From positions 1 through 48,755 of the forward strand of contig CAKTKT010000006.1 in the NCBI GenBank assembly GCA_934572325.1: 48,755 nt of DNA. The letters run 5' to 3'. The notes under the pieces were generated by a model. That model was given only the letters and a program-made list of their open reading frames with translations, made no database searches and had not been told where the DNA came from. Both the position numbers and the translations under genes were made by a program. How positions within the stretch are numbered: position 1 is the first letter of the stretch; each line of letters opens with the position of its first letter. Positions 6,099-14,950 of this stretch are shown piece after piece. The DNA is from an uncultured Oscillospiraceae bacterium. Lineage in GTDB: Bacteria; Bacillota; Clostridia; Oscillospirales; Oscillospiraceae.

Positions 6099-9000
6099 AT
6101 GAATATCAGAATGAAAAGAGCCTTTGCGCTGCTGCTGACGGCGCTCATGCTGGTGACGGGCGTGAACGCGGAGCTGTTCGCCGCGGCGGACGGCGCGCCG
6201 GATATGCACACGGAGCTCACGGAAACGCACGACCCACCTCCGGACGGATCGTCAGCGCCGCAGGAATCGCCTAAACCCACGGCAACGCCCGCACCCACGG
6301 CAACGCCCGCACCCACGGCTACGCCAGAGCCCACGGCTACGCCCGCACCCACGGCAACGCCTGAACCCACGGCTACGCCTGAACCCACGGCTACGCCAGA
6401 GCCTACGGCTACGCCGGAGCCCACGGCTACGCCCGCACCGCGTGAGAAGTACGCGGCGGGCGAGAGCTTCCGCTATGCTCTCCAAGTGCAGTTTTTGGGG
6501 AGCGCGGAGGAGCTTGCGCGGCTGCTGCCGCTCACCGTCGGGCTGTACGGCATCGACCCGGGGCAAGACCCCGTCCGGCTCGGTGAGGAGACTATCACGG
6601 CGGATATGCTCGCCTCCTCCGGCGGCGAGGGATATTTCTGCGCCGAGCGCCCCTGCGTTTTCGCGCTGGAGGGGCTGGATAAGTACGCCGCGCTCGCCGT
6701 GAGGGCGGACGCTCTCGCCGGAAACGCGCTCAACTACACGTATGACGAGGGGAGCGGCGCATACATCGCCCGCGCGGCGGGCTGCATCGTCGGCTTTGAC
6801 GCGGAGGACGCGCTCATTTACATTGTGTCGGACGCGGAAAGCCCCGTTATGCCGACGGCGGCGTATGCCGAGTATAAATATACCGCCGCCCTCAGGCTGA
6901 GCATTGACGGCGCGGAAATCAACCCCACGCTCGCCTTTACCGTCGTCAGCAACCCGAACGAGACGGCGCTCCATATTATAGACCAATCCGGCAGCGCCAA
7001 GGGAGATTATGTTCTCAACATATTCGGATACCAGAGCGCCGACAAGCAAAACGCCGACCTGAACTTTGCGCTTGCACACAAAGTCAGCGGCAAGCATATA
7101 TCCGGCACGGTGAGCGTCAACATCGGCACGGGGGCGTACACCGTCAAGCTCACGCCGGAGAACGGCGCGTACTCGCTTGACCGCAGCTCCGTCTCCGGCA
7201 CGACAACGACCGCGAGCGGCGGCACAGAGAACGAAATAAAGCCCGCCGACGGCTTCAAGGCGCAGACGCTCACGCAGCTTGAGCTGACCGTGAGCTGGCG
7301 CGACAACAACGACACGCGCCGCAAGCGCCCCGCAGACGGCAGCGCCATAACGCTGGAGATACAGAGACAGACGGAAAACGGCTGGGAGACGGCGTCCGGC
7401 GGCAGCGTTGAATGGAACACCGCCAACCCCGATCGCTGGATCGCCGCGATCTCCGGTCTGCCCGCACTGCATAACGGCGCGAGCGCGGTCTACCGCGTGA
7501 GGGAGCTGCCGCCGGACAGCTATTCCGTCCTCGGCGGCGGTGACGGCGGCTATGTGGAATTTACCGACGGAAAGGCGGCGCTCACAAACTGCCTGCTTGA
7601 GGACTTCACCGTGTATAAGCGCTGGAACGACGGCGCGCTCGGCGGGGAGCATCCCGACCCCGTAGACTGTCTTAAAACGCTCACTTTCCATATAAACGAT
7701 ACAGCCATACCATTTAGCTTAGAAGAATGGTATGACTATGAAGTTAGAATTAACTATGAGGTTACTCCGTGGTCGCTGACATTTAAGGATCTTCCGGTAT
7801 ATGACGAAAACAACGCGCCCATTAGCTACTCCATAACGGAAGAGTTTACCGATGACTTGAAAAATTTCCCGCAGACGAAAGGCAAGAGCGGCACATATGT
7901 GCAGAGCGTGAGGAACGTCGGGGATCACGCCGAAAAGGAGGACGCCGTCTATAACGGCGGCACGCTCATATCGACACTGGAGGACACGACAGACTTCACC
8001 GCGACGAAGAAGTGGGAGGACGTAAAGCTCAAGCCCGAAAACCGTCCGGTGGTGAAGTTCTCCGTCCTTGCCTATGTCAAGGAGAGCGACGGCAAGCTGC
8101 GCTCCGACACGCCCAGCCCCGTCATCGGCGCAACGCCGCCGTCCATCGATGGAGACGACAGGCTAAATGACACATTCACCCTTAAGATGGAAAGCCTGCC
8201 GAAATACGACAACGAGGGGTATGAATACGTCTATGTCCTCACGGAGCATATGCAGGGCGATACTGCGGGGCTGTACGCCGCGAGCGTGGAGAATAGCGAG
8301 ACGATACCCGCGCTCAAGGGGCTTATCACGAACGGCAGCACCGTCACCAACAGCGCGACCGAGCGCTTTGTTCCCGCCGTCACGAAGCTGTGGAGGGCGA
8401 AGTCTGTGCTGGGGCTGGGCGGCATATCCGTGACGCTCCAGCTACAGCAGAGCACGGACAAAACAAACTGGACGGATATAGACGGCGCGGTGCTTACGCT
8501 GGACGGCTTCTCGCGCGAGGTGAACGCCCTCACGCGCTCCCTCGACAGCGCCTACCCCAAAACGGACGACAACGGGAACAAAATATACTACCGCTTTGTC
8601 GAGACGGGGCTGACCGTTGCTGGTACGGCAGCGGTAAAGGACGAAAAAGGGAAGTTCATCGTCGAGCATGGCGGCAATCAGTATATCTTCACCGTCGAGG
8701 AGAGTGTGATAGATCCCGCGCGCACGGCGATGGGCACGGTCACAAATACGCTCCGCAACGAGACGGCGTTCAAGGTCGTAAAGAACTGGCAGGGCGCAGA
8801 CACGGATGACGAGCTGTGGATAGAGGTGGAGCTGTTCCGCGACGGCGCGGCGTTCCCGCTCACGGAGAAAAACATCGAGGGCATAGAGGGCGCGGAGCTT
8901 GCCGAAAACGGTCGCGTCAGATTCAAGTATAAAAGCGCCGAGGACAGAGATAGATATATTGTAAACCTCCCCCTCTATGACGAGCAGGGGTCGCGGCACT

Positions 9001-12000
9001 CCTATACGGCGTTTGAGCGCGCCTGCACAAACGGCTATCATCTGGAGATGTCCGATTACAGCCGAAGCGCCTATACCATAGCGGACTTTGAGCAGCAGAT
9101 AGGCACGGTCAGCTTCCTGAACGTTAAAAGCGGCAGCGGGGAATCTCTGCGCTTTGAGATAATAAAGGTCTGGCAGGACGACGCCGACACGCCCGCCCGA
9201 AGCCCTGTCACCGCTGGCATATACTACCATGGGGGGGCGTCTCCGGAGCTGGTGCAGGAGGTCACGCTCAGTGACGAAAACTGCTGGACGGCGGATATAC
9301 GCATACCGTTATACAAGAGCGAGGAGAAAGACAAGCAGAGCAACTATTCCGTCGTCGAGATAAGCAACGAGGGTTGCGGCTGGACGCTCCCGACGGATGA
9401 GGCTTACCTCAAGAGCGGCAGCACAGAGGACGGTGCGCCCGCGGCGCTGAAAAAGGAGAACAAGACCTACGCCTTTAAGGTCACGACAGTAAAGGATAAC
9501 GCCACCGCTCATAACAGCCTGACGGTCATAACCAACACCCGCGTCGGCAGGGTCGAGCTCGCGCTGAAAAAGACGTGGAACATGGGCGCAGAGCCGACGG
9601 AGGCGGTGCTCCGGCTCGTTCAATATGACAACGACGGCAAGCCGACAGCGCTTGCGGACGTGACCGGAAAGAGCGGAGAGACGGCGCTTACGACAGACGA
9701 AAACGGCGAATTTACGCTTGCGCCGCCGGATAACGCGCCGTGCGAGCAGAGCGTGATCTTTGCTCTCCCCAAATATGACGAGAAAGGCACTCTCCTGCGC
9801 TACGGCATGGAGGAGCTTGCCGTCATGGTGGACGGCAAGAGAAAGGACTTTGCCGGCGGCAGGGTCGAGCTCGGGGAGATGAAGCTCATCCTCTCCTCCG
9901 CGACTGCGGAATATACGGTCAGCACGGACGAGACGAAAGAGCCCGACCGCATGGCGGCGGACATAACAAACACCCTTAGCGGCGCGGGTCAGCTCATCGT
10001 CAACAAGGTCTGGCACGACGTCGGAGAAAGCACTGAGGACAGACCGGACATAACGCTCGCGCTGTACCGTCGGGTAAAGGACAAGCCGGACACGGAGGAG
10101 CAGCTCAACACGGGGTACAGGTGGGATCTTGAGAAAAACACATGGTTCTGGCAGTGCACCTTCACCGGCAGGAGCTTTGAGCGCTTCGACACGCAGGGCT
10201 ACGAGTATGAGTATTACGCGGTTGAAACGCTCGTCACGCACAACAGCGGCTACGCCATCGCGTATTATAACGGAATGGAGCAGCCTGATATAGGTGGAAC
10301 GAGCGCAAAGGATGTGTTTCAGCCGCTCGGCGGCACGGACGCATACGCCCGCGCGGCGTTCGTGAAGCAGGGAACGGAAGAACCCGTCGGCGCTCCGGGC
10401 ACGGTCATAAACACGCCGCAGGAGGAGCGCAGCTTATCCGGCGAAAAGATATGGGCAAGCCTGCCGGACGGCTATGACCGCAGCCGCCTGCCGGAGATCG
10501 CAATAATGCTGTTTTGCGCCGGTGCGGACGAAAATGACAGCGAACATGCCTACGACAGGGATCACGCCGCGAGGTACCCCGACGGCAGCGAGGTCAGCCC
10601 CGTTGTGCTCCGCGACGGCAGCACGAGCTTTGCGTGGAACAGTCTGCCGAAGTATGACGAGTACGGCGGTCTCCTGCACTACTACGCCGCCGAGGTCGAA
10701 GCCTCGGACGGCGAGGGGAGGTACAAAAAGCTCGACAAGCTGCCCGCCTATAATATTCACCATATCGAGAACGGCTCCGTTCACATAGAAAACCGCTACA
10801 CCGGCGGCGGGGAGCTTGAGATAGAGGTCAAAAAGCACTGGGATTGGACCGCGAATATCGCCGGAACGCAGTACCCCGAGGTGACCTTCACCCTCTTCCG
10901 CAGTGACGACGGCGGCACGACATGGGAAGAGGCGGACAAGCTGACGCTCAAGGGCGGCGATATAGACGGGAAAACAACGCTGGAGAAAACTGCCAAATTC
11001 CCGACTGACACCAAAATAAAGCTCCACACCCACGCGCCCAATAACAGCGAGTACATATACAGGGTCGAGGAGACGCACATAAACGGCTATGAGACGACGT
11101 ATTCGGACGCTAATGGCGAGGGCATCGTGACCGTGGAGAAAGCTCCGGACGGCAAGAGCAAAGGCAGCGTGGCGATAACCAACACCTATCAGCACAAGAC
11201 AAACAAGCTCGAATTTAAGAAGATGTGGAGTGATGAGGATAACCGCTTCAACACCCGCCCCGCGGAGAGCGAGATGGACTTCGAGCTGTGGTACTCGTTC
11301 AAGGGAGAACATAAAGAAGTCAATATAAACTCATATAATATGGCTGTGTTCGATGATTGGACAATCTACATCAACGGCAAGTTCATCATGCACGACACCG
11401 ACGGCACGCCGTATCTGTACTATATCGTGGAGAAGTACATAGGAGACAAAGCCGAGTACTATAAAAAAATCTACACCACTGAAAAATGTCAGCCGGGCAA
11501 AACCGCCATCACGAACACGCTGAAAACCGTGACACTCTCCGTCAACAAGCTCTGGCAGGACGAGAAAGGCGCGGAGTTCAACGCACAGGAGCTGCGCGAT
11601 CTCAAGCGCCTCGGCAAGCTGCCCGATAAGGTCACGTTCGGCGTTGAATACCTTGACGGCGCTGACTGGAAAGCGTTCCTCGACAAGGACGGAAAGCAGC
11701 TCACGCAGACGTGGACGATAGAGGAGCTTATACTGGCGGTCGAGAACAACAACTATCTCAAGTTCACCGCGCGGCTGCCGATGTACGATGAAAACGACAA
11801 TGAATATAAGTACAGAGCCGTCGAGCAAGCGCCGCAGGGCGAGCAGTACACGTTCAGCGCCGTGCAGGGAGATACCGACGAGAAGAACAGCAGCTTCGTC
11901 ACGCATATAACGAACCGCTTCGGCGGCGCAAAGCAAAGACTGCACATCTACAAGCTCTGGCATGACGCAAACGACACGGACGGTCAGCGCCCGAACGAGC

Positions 12001-13937
12001 TGTCAGTCCTCGCGGAGGAGCGCGTTGACGGCGCTGAAACGGGCAAGTACGTGAATCTGACGCTAAAGCCGGAAAGGACGAACGACTTCAACTTCTGGTA
12101 CGGCAGCATCACGGTGCTCATTGACAATCCCAAGATTGATTACGAGGTGACGGAGGTTAAGCCCGATGCTTACAGGCACGTGCTGACCACGGACAAAGAC
12201 CCGAAGAGCATAGTCTGGGATAAGGCGGCGACCGGCGTGACCGCGCTGTCCGACATTATCCCCACGGCAGGGCAGAACGCTCTTGTCACTCCCGACACAG
12301 GGGATCGAAGCTATACCCTCATGAACACGCATGAGCCGTATACCGTCTCCGCAGCGGGCGTAAAGAGCTGGCAGGGCGATGATAACCGGTCAAAGGAGAC
12401 GCGACCGGAAAAGGTACAGCTTCAGCTTATGCGGAGCACTGACGGCAAAAATTGGGATATTGTCGGCGATCCGGTCACGCTCACCGCTGCCGAAAAGTGG
12501 ACGCATACGTGGATGGATCTTCCGGTCAATAAGGCAAAGGACAAGGCTTCCGAGCCGACCGTGACCTATACCTACAAGGCGGAGGAGCTTACGCACGACA
12601 AGCGCTACGACAGCGTAAACCCCGCCCCGCAAAAGGCGGTGCAGGGGAAAGACCAGACGCACACGGTCATAAACGCGCTCAAGACCACGGCGCTCAAGGT
12701 TGAAAAGCAGTGGCAGGGCGGCGCGCCCGCTCTGCTGGACGAGACGACCGTGACCGTCAAGCTCCAGCGCTTCATCCCCGGCGGGCTGCTTTCAAACGGC
12801 ACGTGGGAGGACGTGACGGATAATTCGGGCAAGCTTGCCACGCTTGAGCTTAGCAAGGGCAGCGACTGGAGCGGCGTTTTCAAGAACCTCCCGCTGTGCG
12901 ATGAGAAGGGCAATAAATACAGCTATCGCGCGGTGGAGATCAGTACCGAGCCGTGGTTCGAGGCGGGCGAGAGCGTCATAACGGACAACGTTTGCGTGCT
13001 CACAAACACGCTCGTCCGCGAGCTCACGATTGACAATATCACGCCCAACCCCGTCACGAAGGAGACGAACGTCGGCGGCTATGTCATGGTCAGGGGCGAC
13101 AAGCCGCAGCTTGACGTCAGCGGACCTATAAATAACGGAACAGCCGTCATCTGGGGCAATGACCGATACTGGCTGCACACCGGAGAGATAAGCGTGAAGT
13201 ATTTCGACTTTGGCGCGGAGCAGTGGGTAAGGCTCACCTGCACGGCGGACGACATATCCCCGCTGAAAAAGAAGTTCCCCGACGCGGCGATCAACAGCGC
13301 GGTCGAGGGCGACACGCGCGTGTACACGCTCACGCTTGCCAACGCGGCGGAGGGTATGCCGTACAAAACCTTGGTCGAGGTCGGCTTCCGCCCGACGCTC
13401 GCCGTGGAGAACACCACCCCGCTCGACAGGTTCGGCACGGTCATGATAGAGAAGAAGGACGCGGCGTATGACGGGCGCTACAGCGCCGTCACGGTCAAGG
13501 GGTACGCCGAGAGCGGCTATGCCGTTGACTTCCGCCATCTCCAGCTTGGTCTGCCCGGCAGCGTGAGCCGCGGCTGGGCGGTGAATAACTCCGCCGTCGG
13601 CATCGACGTCGGCTACTACGGCGGGCGCTTCAGCGTCACCGTCCGCGCCGAGCTTGCCGGAAAGACGCAGTCAGTTCCCGTGACGGGCACTGTCGTCATC
13701 GACTGGCGCGACGTGCACGGCAACCCCACGGAGATAACGATAACGCTCGACTCGCTCCCCGTGCCGCTGGATATAGGCATACCGTTTACGCGCTCGCTCG
13801 CGCCGCTTCGCCCGCGCACGGGTGACGACAGCGCGGATATGGGCGTGCTGCTGGCGGTGTGCGCGCTCTCGCTTGCCGTCGGCGGCGCGGCGTTCGCCGT
13901 GCTCCGCCGCAGTAGGGCAAAGCGCAGGAAAAAATAG
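6099..13937 (+). CDS. Giant sortase-anchored surface protein with fifteen Cna_B-type domains
   Basis: A 2612-residue exported adhesin-like protein. The start at 6099 has AAGGGAG (6086-6092) and opens a signal peptide (about residues 1-35). An earlier in-frame ATG at 6042 lacks a ribosome-binding site. Nine PTATPA/E repeats follow (about 60-113), then a unique region to about 390. Fifteen Cna_B-like units run to about 2305. Each has a Lys before a Trp (xKxW) and a YDExGxxYxYxxxE segment, and most end in an Asn-Thr (TNT) motif. Lys, Glu and Asn at these places make the intramolecular isopeptide bonds known in Cna_B pilins and adhesins. A C-terminal region ends in RPRTGD (about 2570), a variant sortase motif, then a hydrophobic helix and a basic tail. 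No sortase gene is in the window. Confidence 0.9.
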   Translation: MNIRMKRAFALLLTALMLVTGVNAELFAAADGAPDMHTELTETHDPPPDGSSAPQESPKPTATPAPTATPAPTATPEPTATPAPTATPEPTATPEPTATPEPTATPEPTATPAPREKYAAGESFRYALQVQFLGSAEELARLLPLTVGLYGIDPGQDPVRLGEETITADMLASSGGEGYFCAERPCVFALEGLDKYAALAVRADALAGNALNYTYDEGSGAYIARAAGCIVGFDAEDALIYIVSDAESPVMPTAAYAEYKYTAALRLSIDGAEINPTLAFTVVSNPNETALHIIDQSGSAKGDYVLNIFGYQSADKQNADLNFALAHKVSGKHISGTVSVNIGTGAYTVKLTPENGAYSLDRSSVSGTTTTASGGTENEIKPADGFKAQTLTQLELTVSWRDNNDTRRKRPADGSAITLEIQRQTENGWETASGGSVEWNTANPDRWIAAISGLPALHNGASAVYRVRELPPDSYSVLGGGDGGYVEFTDGKAALTNCLLEDFTVYKRWNDGALGGEHPDPVDCLKTLTFHINDTAIPFSLEEWYDYEVRINYEVTPWSLTFKDLPVYDENNAPISYSITEEFTDDLKNFPQTKGKSGTYVQSVRNVGDHAEKEDAVYNGGTLISTLEDTTDFTATKKWEDVKLKPENRPVVKFSVLAYVKESDGKLRSDTPSPVIGATPPSIDGDDRLNDTFTLKMESLPKYDNEGYEYVYVLTEHMQGDTAGLYAASVENSETIPALKGLITNGSTVTNSATERFVPAVTKLWRAKSVLGLGGISVTLQLQQSTDKTNWTDIDGAVLTLDGFSREVNALTRSLDSAYPKTDDNGNKIYYRFVETGLTVAGTAAVKDEKGKFIVEHGGNQYIFTVEESVIDPARTAMGTVTNTLRNETAFKVVKNWQGADTDDELWIEVELFRDGAAFPLTEKNIEGIEGAELAENGRVRFKYKSAEDRDRYIVNLPLYDEQGSRHSYTAFERACTNGYHLEMSDYSRSAYTIADFEQQIGTVSFLNVKSGSGESLRFEIIKVWQDDADTPARSPVTAGIYYHGGASPELVQEVTLSDENCWTADIRIPLYKSEEKDKQSNYSVVEISNEGCGWTLPTDEAYLKSGSTEDGAPAALKKENKTYAFKVTTVKDNATAHNSLTVITNTRVGRVELALKKTWNMGAEPTEAVLRLVQYDNDGKPTALADVTGKSGETALTTDENGEFTLAPPDNAPCEQSVIFALPKYDEKGTLLRYGMEELAVMVDGKRKDFAGGRVELGEMKLILSSATAEYTVSTDETKEPDRMAADITNTLSGAGQLIVNKVWHDVGESTEDRPDITLALYRRVKDKPDTEEQLNTGYRWDLEKNTWFWQCTFTGRSFERFDTQGYEYEYYAVETLVTHNSGYAIAYYNGMEQPDIGGTSAKDVFQPLGGTDAYARAAFVKQGTEEPVGAPGTVINTPQEERSLSGEKIWASLPDGYDRSRLPEIAIMLFCAGADENDSEHAYDRDHAARYPDGSEVSPVVLRDGSTSFAWNSLPKYDEYGGLLHYYAAEVEASDGEGRYKKLDKLPAYNIHHIENGSVHIENRYTGGGELEIEVKKHWDWTANIAGTQYPEVTFTLFRSDDGGTTWEEADKLTLKGGDIDGKTTLEKTAKFPTDTKIKLHTHAPNNSEYIYRVEETHINGYETTYSDANGEGIVTVEKAPDGKSKGSVAITNTYQHKTNKLEFKKMWSDEDNRFNTRPAESEMDFELWYSFKGEHKEVNINSYNMAVFDDWTIYINGKFIMHDTDGTPYLYYIVEKYIGDKAEYYKKIYTTEKCQPGKTAITNTLKTVTLSVNKLWQDEKGAEFNAQELRDLKRLGKLPDKVTFGVEYLDGADWKAFLDKDGKQLTQTWTIEELILAVENNNYLKFTARLPMYDENDNEYKYRAVEQAPQGEQYTFSAVQGDTDEKNSSFVTHITNRFGGAKQRLHIYKLWHDANDTDGQRPNELSVLAEERVDGAETGKYVNLTLKPERTNDFNFWYGSITVLIDNPKIDYEVTEVKPDAYRHVLTTDKDPKSIVWDKAATGVTALSDIIPTAGQNALVTPDTGDRSYTLMNTHEPYTVSAAGVKSWQGDDNRSKETRPEKVQLQLMRSTDGKNWDIVGDPVTLTAAEKWTHTWMDLPVNKAKDKASEPTVTYTYKAEELTHDKRYDSVNPAPQKAVQGKDQTHTVINALKTTALKVEKQWQGGAPALLDETTVTVKLQRFIPGGLLSNGTWEDVTDNSGKLATLELSKGSDWSGVFKNLPLCDEKGNKYSYRAVEISTEPWFEAGESVITDNVCVLTNTLVRELTIDNITPNPVTKETNVGGYVMVRGDKPQLDVSGPINNGTAVIWGNDRYWLHTGEISVKYFDFGAEQWVRLTCTADDISPLKKKFPDAAINSAVEGDTRVYTLTLANAAEGMPYKTLVEVGFRPTLAVENTTPLDRFGTVMIEKKDAAYDGRYSAVTVKGYAESGYAVDFRHLQLGLPGSVSRGWAVNNSAVGIDVGYYGGRFSVTVRAELAGKTQSVPVTGTVVIDWRDVHGNPTEITITLDSLPVPLDIGIPFTRSLAPLRPRTGDDSADMGVLLAVCALSLAVGGAAFAVLRRSRAKRRKK
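6276..6437 (+). repeat. Nine 18-bp repeats encoding PTATPA/PTATPE
   Basis: Nine tandem 18-bp units, differing mainly at the Ala/Glu codon and silent positions, encode a Pro-Thr-rich stalk just after the signal peptide. Because 18 is a multiple of three, slippage changes stalk length without breaking the frame. The threonines are possible O-glycosylation sites, which is of interest next to three glycosyltransferase genes. Confidence 0.9.
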
Positions 13938-13944
13938 ACCCGTG

Positions 13945-14000
13945 AGCCCGCACACCGGATTGGCTTAGGCTTCTAAGCCTTTCCCCCGTGCGGGCTTTTT
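13945..14000 (+). terminator. Terminator of the surface-protein gene
   Basis: AGCCCGCAC (13945-13953) pairs with GTGCGGGCT (13988-13996), followed by TTTT. An inner 7-bp hairpin GGCTTAG-gctt-CTAAGCC (13962-13979) lies within the loop. Confidence 0.85.
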
Positions 14001-14054
14001 GAAGCGCAGATGTAAAGGAGGAATAAGGAAAAGAGAAAAAGGAGGGTGAGATTT

Positions 14055-14876
14055 ATGGCAAGAAAAGTGCTCTCGCTTGTGACGCTTATCGTTTTGTGCC
14101 TTGTGCTGTACACGATAGTCGTCTCCAGGCTGGAAAGGCACACGGACGTCATTTTCGGCGGGATGACCGGCGTATACGTCCGCTCCGACAGCGTTTCCTT
14201 CCATAACCCGAACGAGGTTGCAACGCCCGAGCCGACAAAGGACATCTGGCCGGATATTGATATAACGCTGGACATATACGCCGTCATAAACAACGACAAC
14301 CTGCTCTCGTCCGCGTTCGAGCCGGACGTCAGCAAGATAGCCATAACGCGGTATATGTACTTTCGCTCAGATCATGTCGCGGAGCTTGACGCGATGCTTG
14401 CCGCCATGATAGAGGCGGGCTTCTCGCCGTATGTCGCCGGCGCGTACAGAACCTACTCCTACCAGAGCCAGATGTTCAACACCAAGGCGAGCCAGATTGC
14501 CTATGAAATGACCGAGGGGAAGGTCGTGGATCACACCGATCCGCTCTACCAGGACGCGGTCAAGGTCGCAAAGAAGATAACCATGATGCCCGGCTCGAGC
14601 GAGCACCAGCTCGGTCTCGCGGTCGATCTGCTCGACAGACAGCGCACCAGAATGGTCTACGAGGATATGGACACGAATTTCTTCGCGTGGCTGGACGAGC
14701 ACTGCTGGGAATACGGCTTCATAAAGCGCTATCCGACAAGGAAGCTGCTGCTCACGGGCTGGGATGAGCCGTGGCATTACAGATACGTCGGGCGTGTCGC
14801 CGCGAAATTCATAATGGAGCAGGGGATATGCCTTGAGGAGTTCTACGCCCACTATGTGCCGACGTTCAAGTACTGA
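14055..14876 (+). CDS. Membrane-anchored D-alanyl-D-alanine carboxypeptidase, VanY/M15B family
   Basis: A 273-residue zinc peptidase that would trim the terminal D-Ala of peptidoglycan stem peptides outside the membrane. A single N-terminal signal anchor (VLSLVTLIVLCLVLYTIVV) is followed by a linker. The catalytic domain has SSEHQLGLAVDL, giving the zinc ligands His and Asp of the HxxxxxxD motif, and EPWHYRYVG, giving the catalytic Glu and third zinc His. The start is ATG 14055 with GGAGG at 14041-14045, not the GTG at 14046 that overlaps the ribosome-binding site. It stands alone between two terminators. Confidence 0.9.
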   Translation: MARKVLSLVTLIVLCLVLYTIVVSRLERHTDVIFGGMTGVYVRSDSVSFHNPNEVATPEPTKDIWPDIDITLDIYAVINNDNLLSSAFEPDVSKIAITRYMYFRSDHVAELDAMLAAMIEAGFSPYVAGAYRTYSYQSQMFNTKASQIAYEMTEGKVVDHTDPLYQDAVKVAKKITMMPGSSEHQLGLAVDLLDRQRTRMVYEDMDTNFFAWLDEHCWEYGFIKRYPTRKLLLTGWDEPWHYRYVGRVAAKFIMEQGICLEEFYAHYVPTFKY

Positions 14877-14891
14877 ACGCGCCGCGCCGGA

Positions 14892-14933
14892 AAAAACAGC
14901 TCCGGCGACACCGCTGCCGCCGGAGCTGTTTTT
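14892..14933. terminator. Bidirectional terminator between vanY-like and symporter genes
   Basis: AAAAACAGCTCCGGC (14892-14906) and its exact complement (14919-14933) form a 15-bp stem with a 12-base loop. T-runs lie on both strands, serving the two convergent genes. Confidence 0.9.
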
Positions 14934-14950
14934 GAAATAGAGGGGGGTAC

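Noticed and set aside
5861..6424. Minus-strand frame with GSGVAVG repeats
   Set aside because: It is the antisense translation of the PTATPA/E repeat DNA, and no ribosome-binding site is present.
6276..6437. CRISPR-like tandem repeats
   Set aside because: Units are 18 bp with no spacers and lie in frame inside a coding gene. No cas genes are present.
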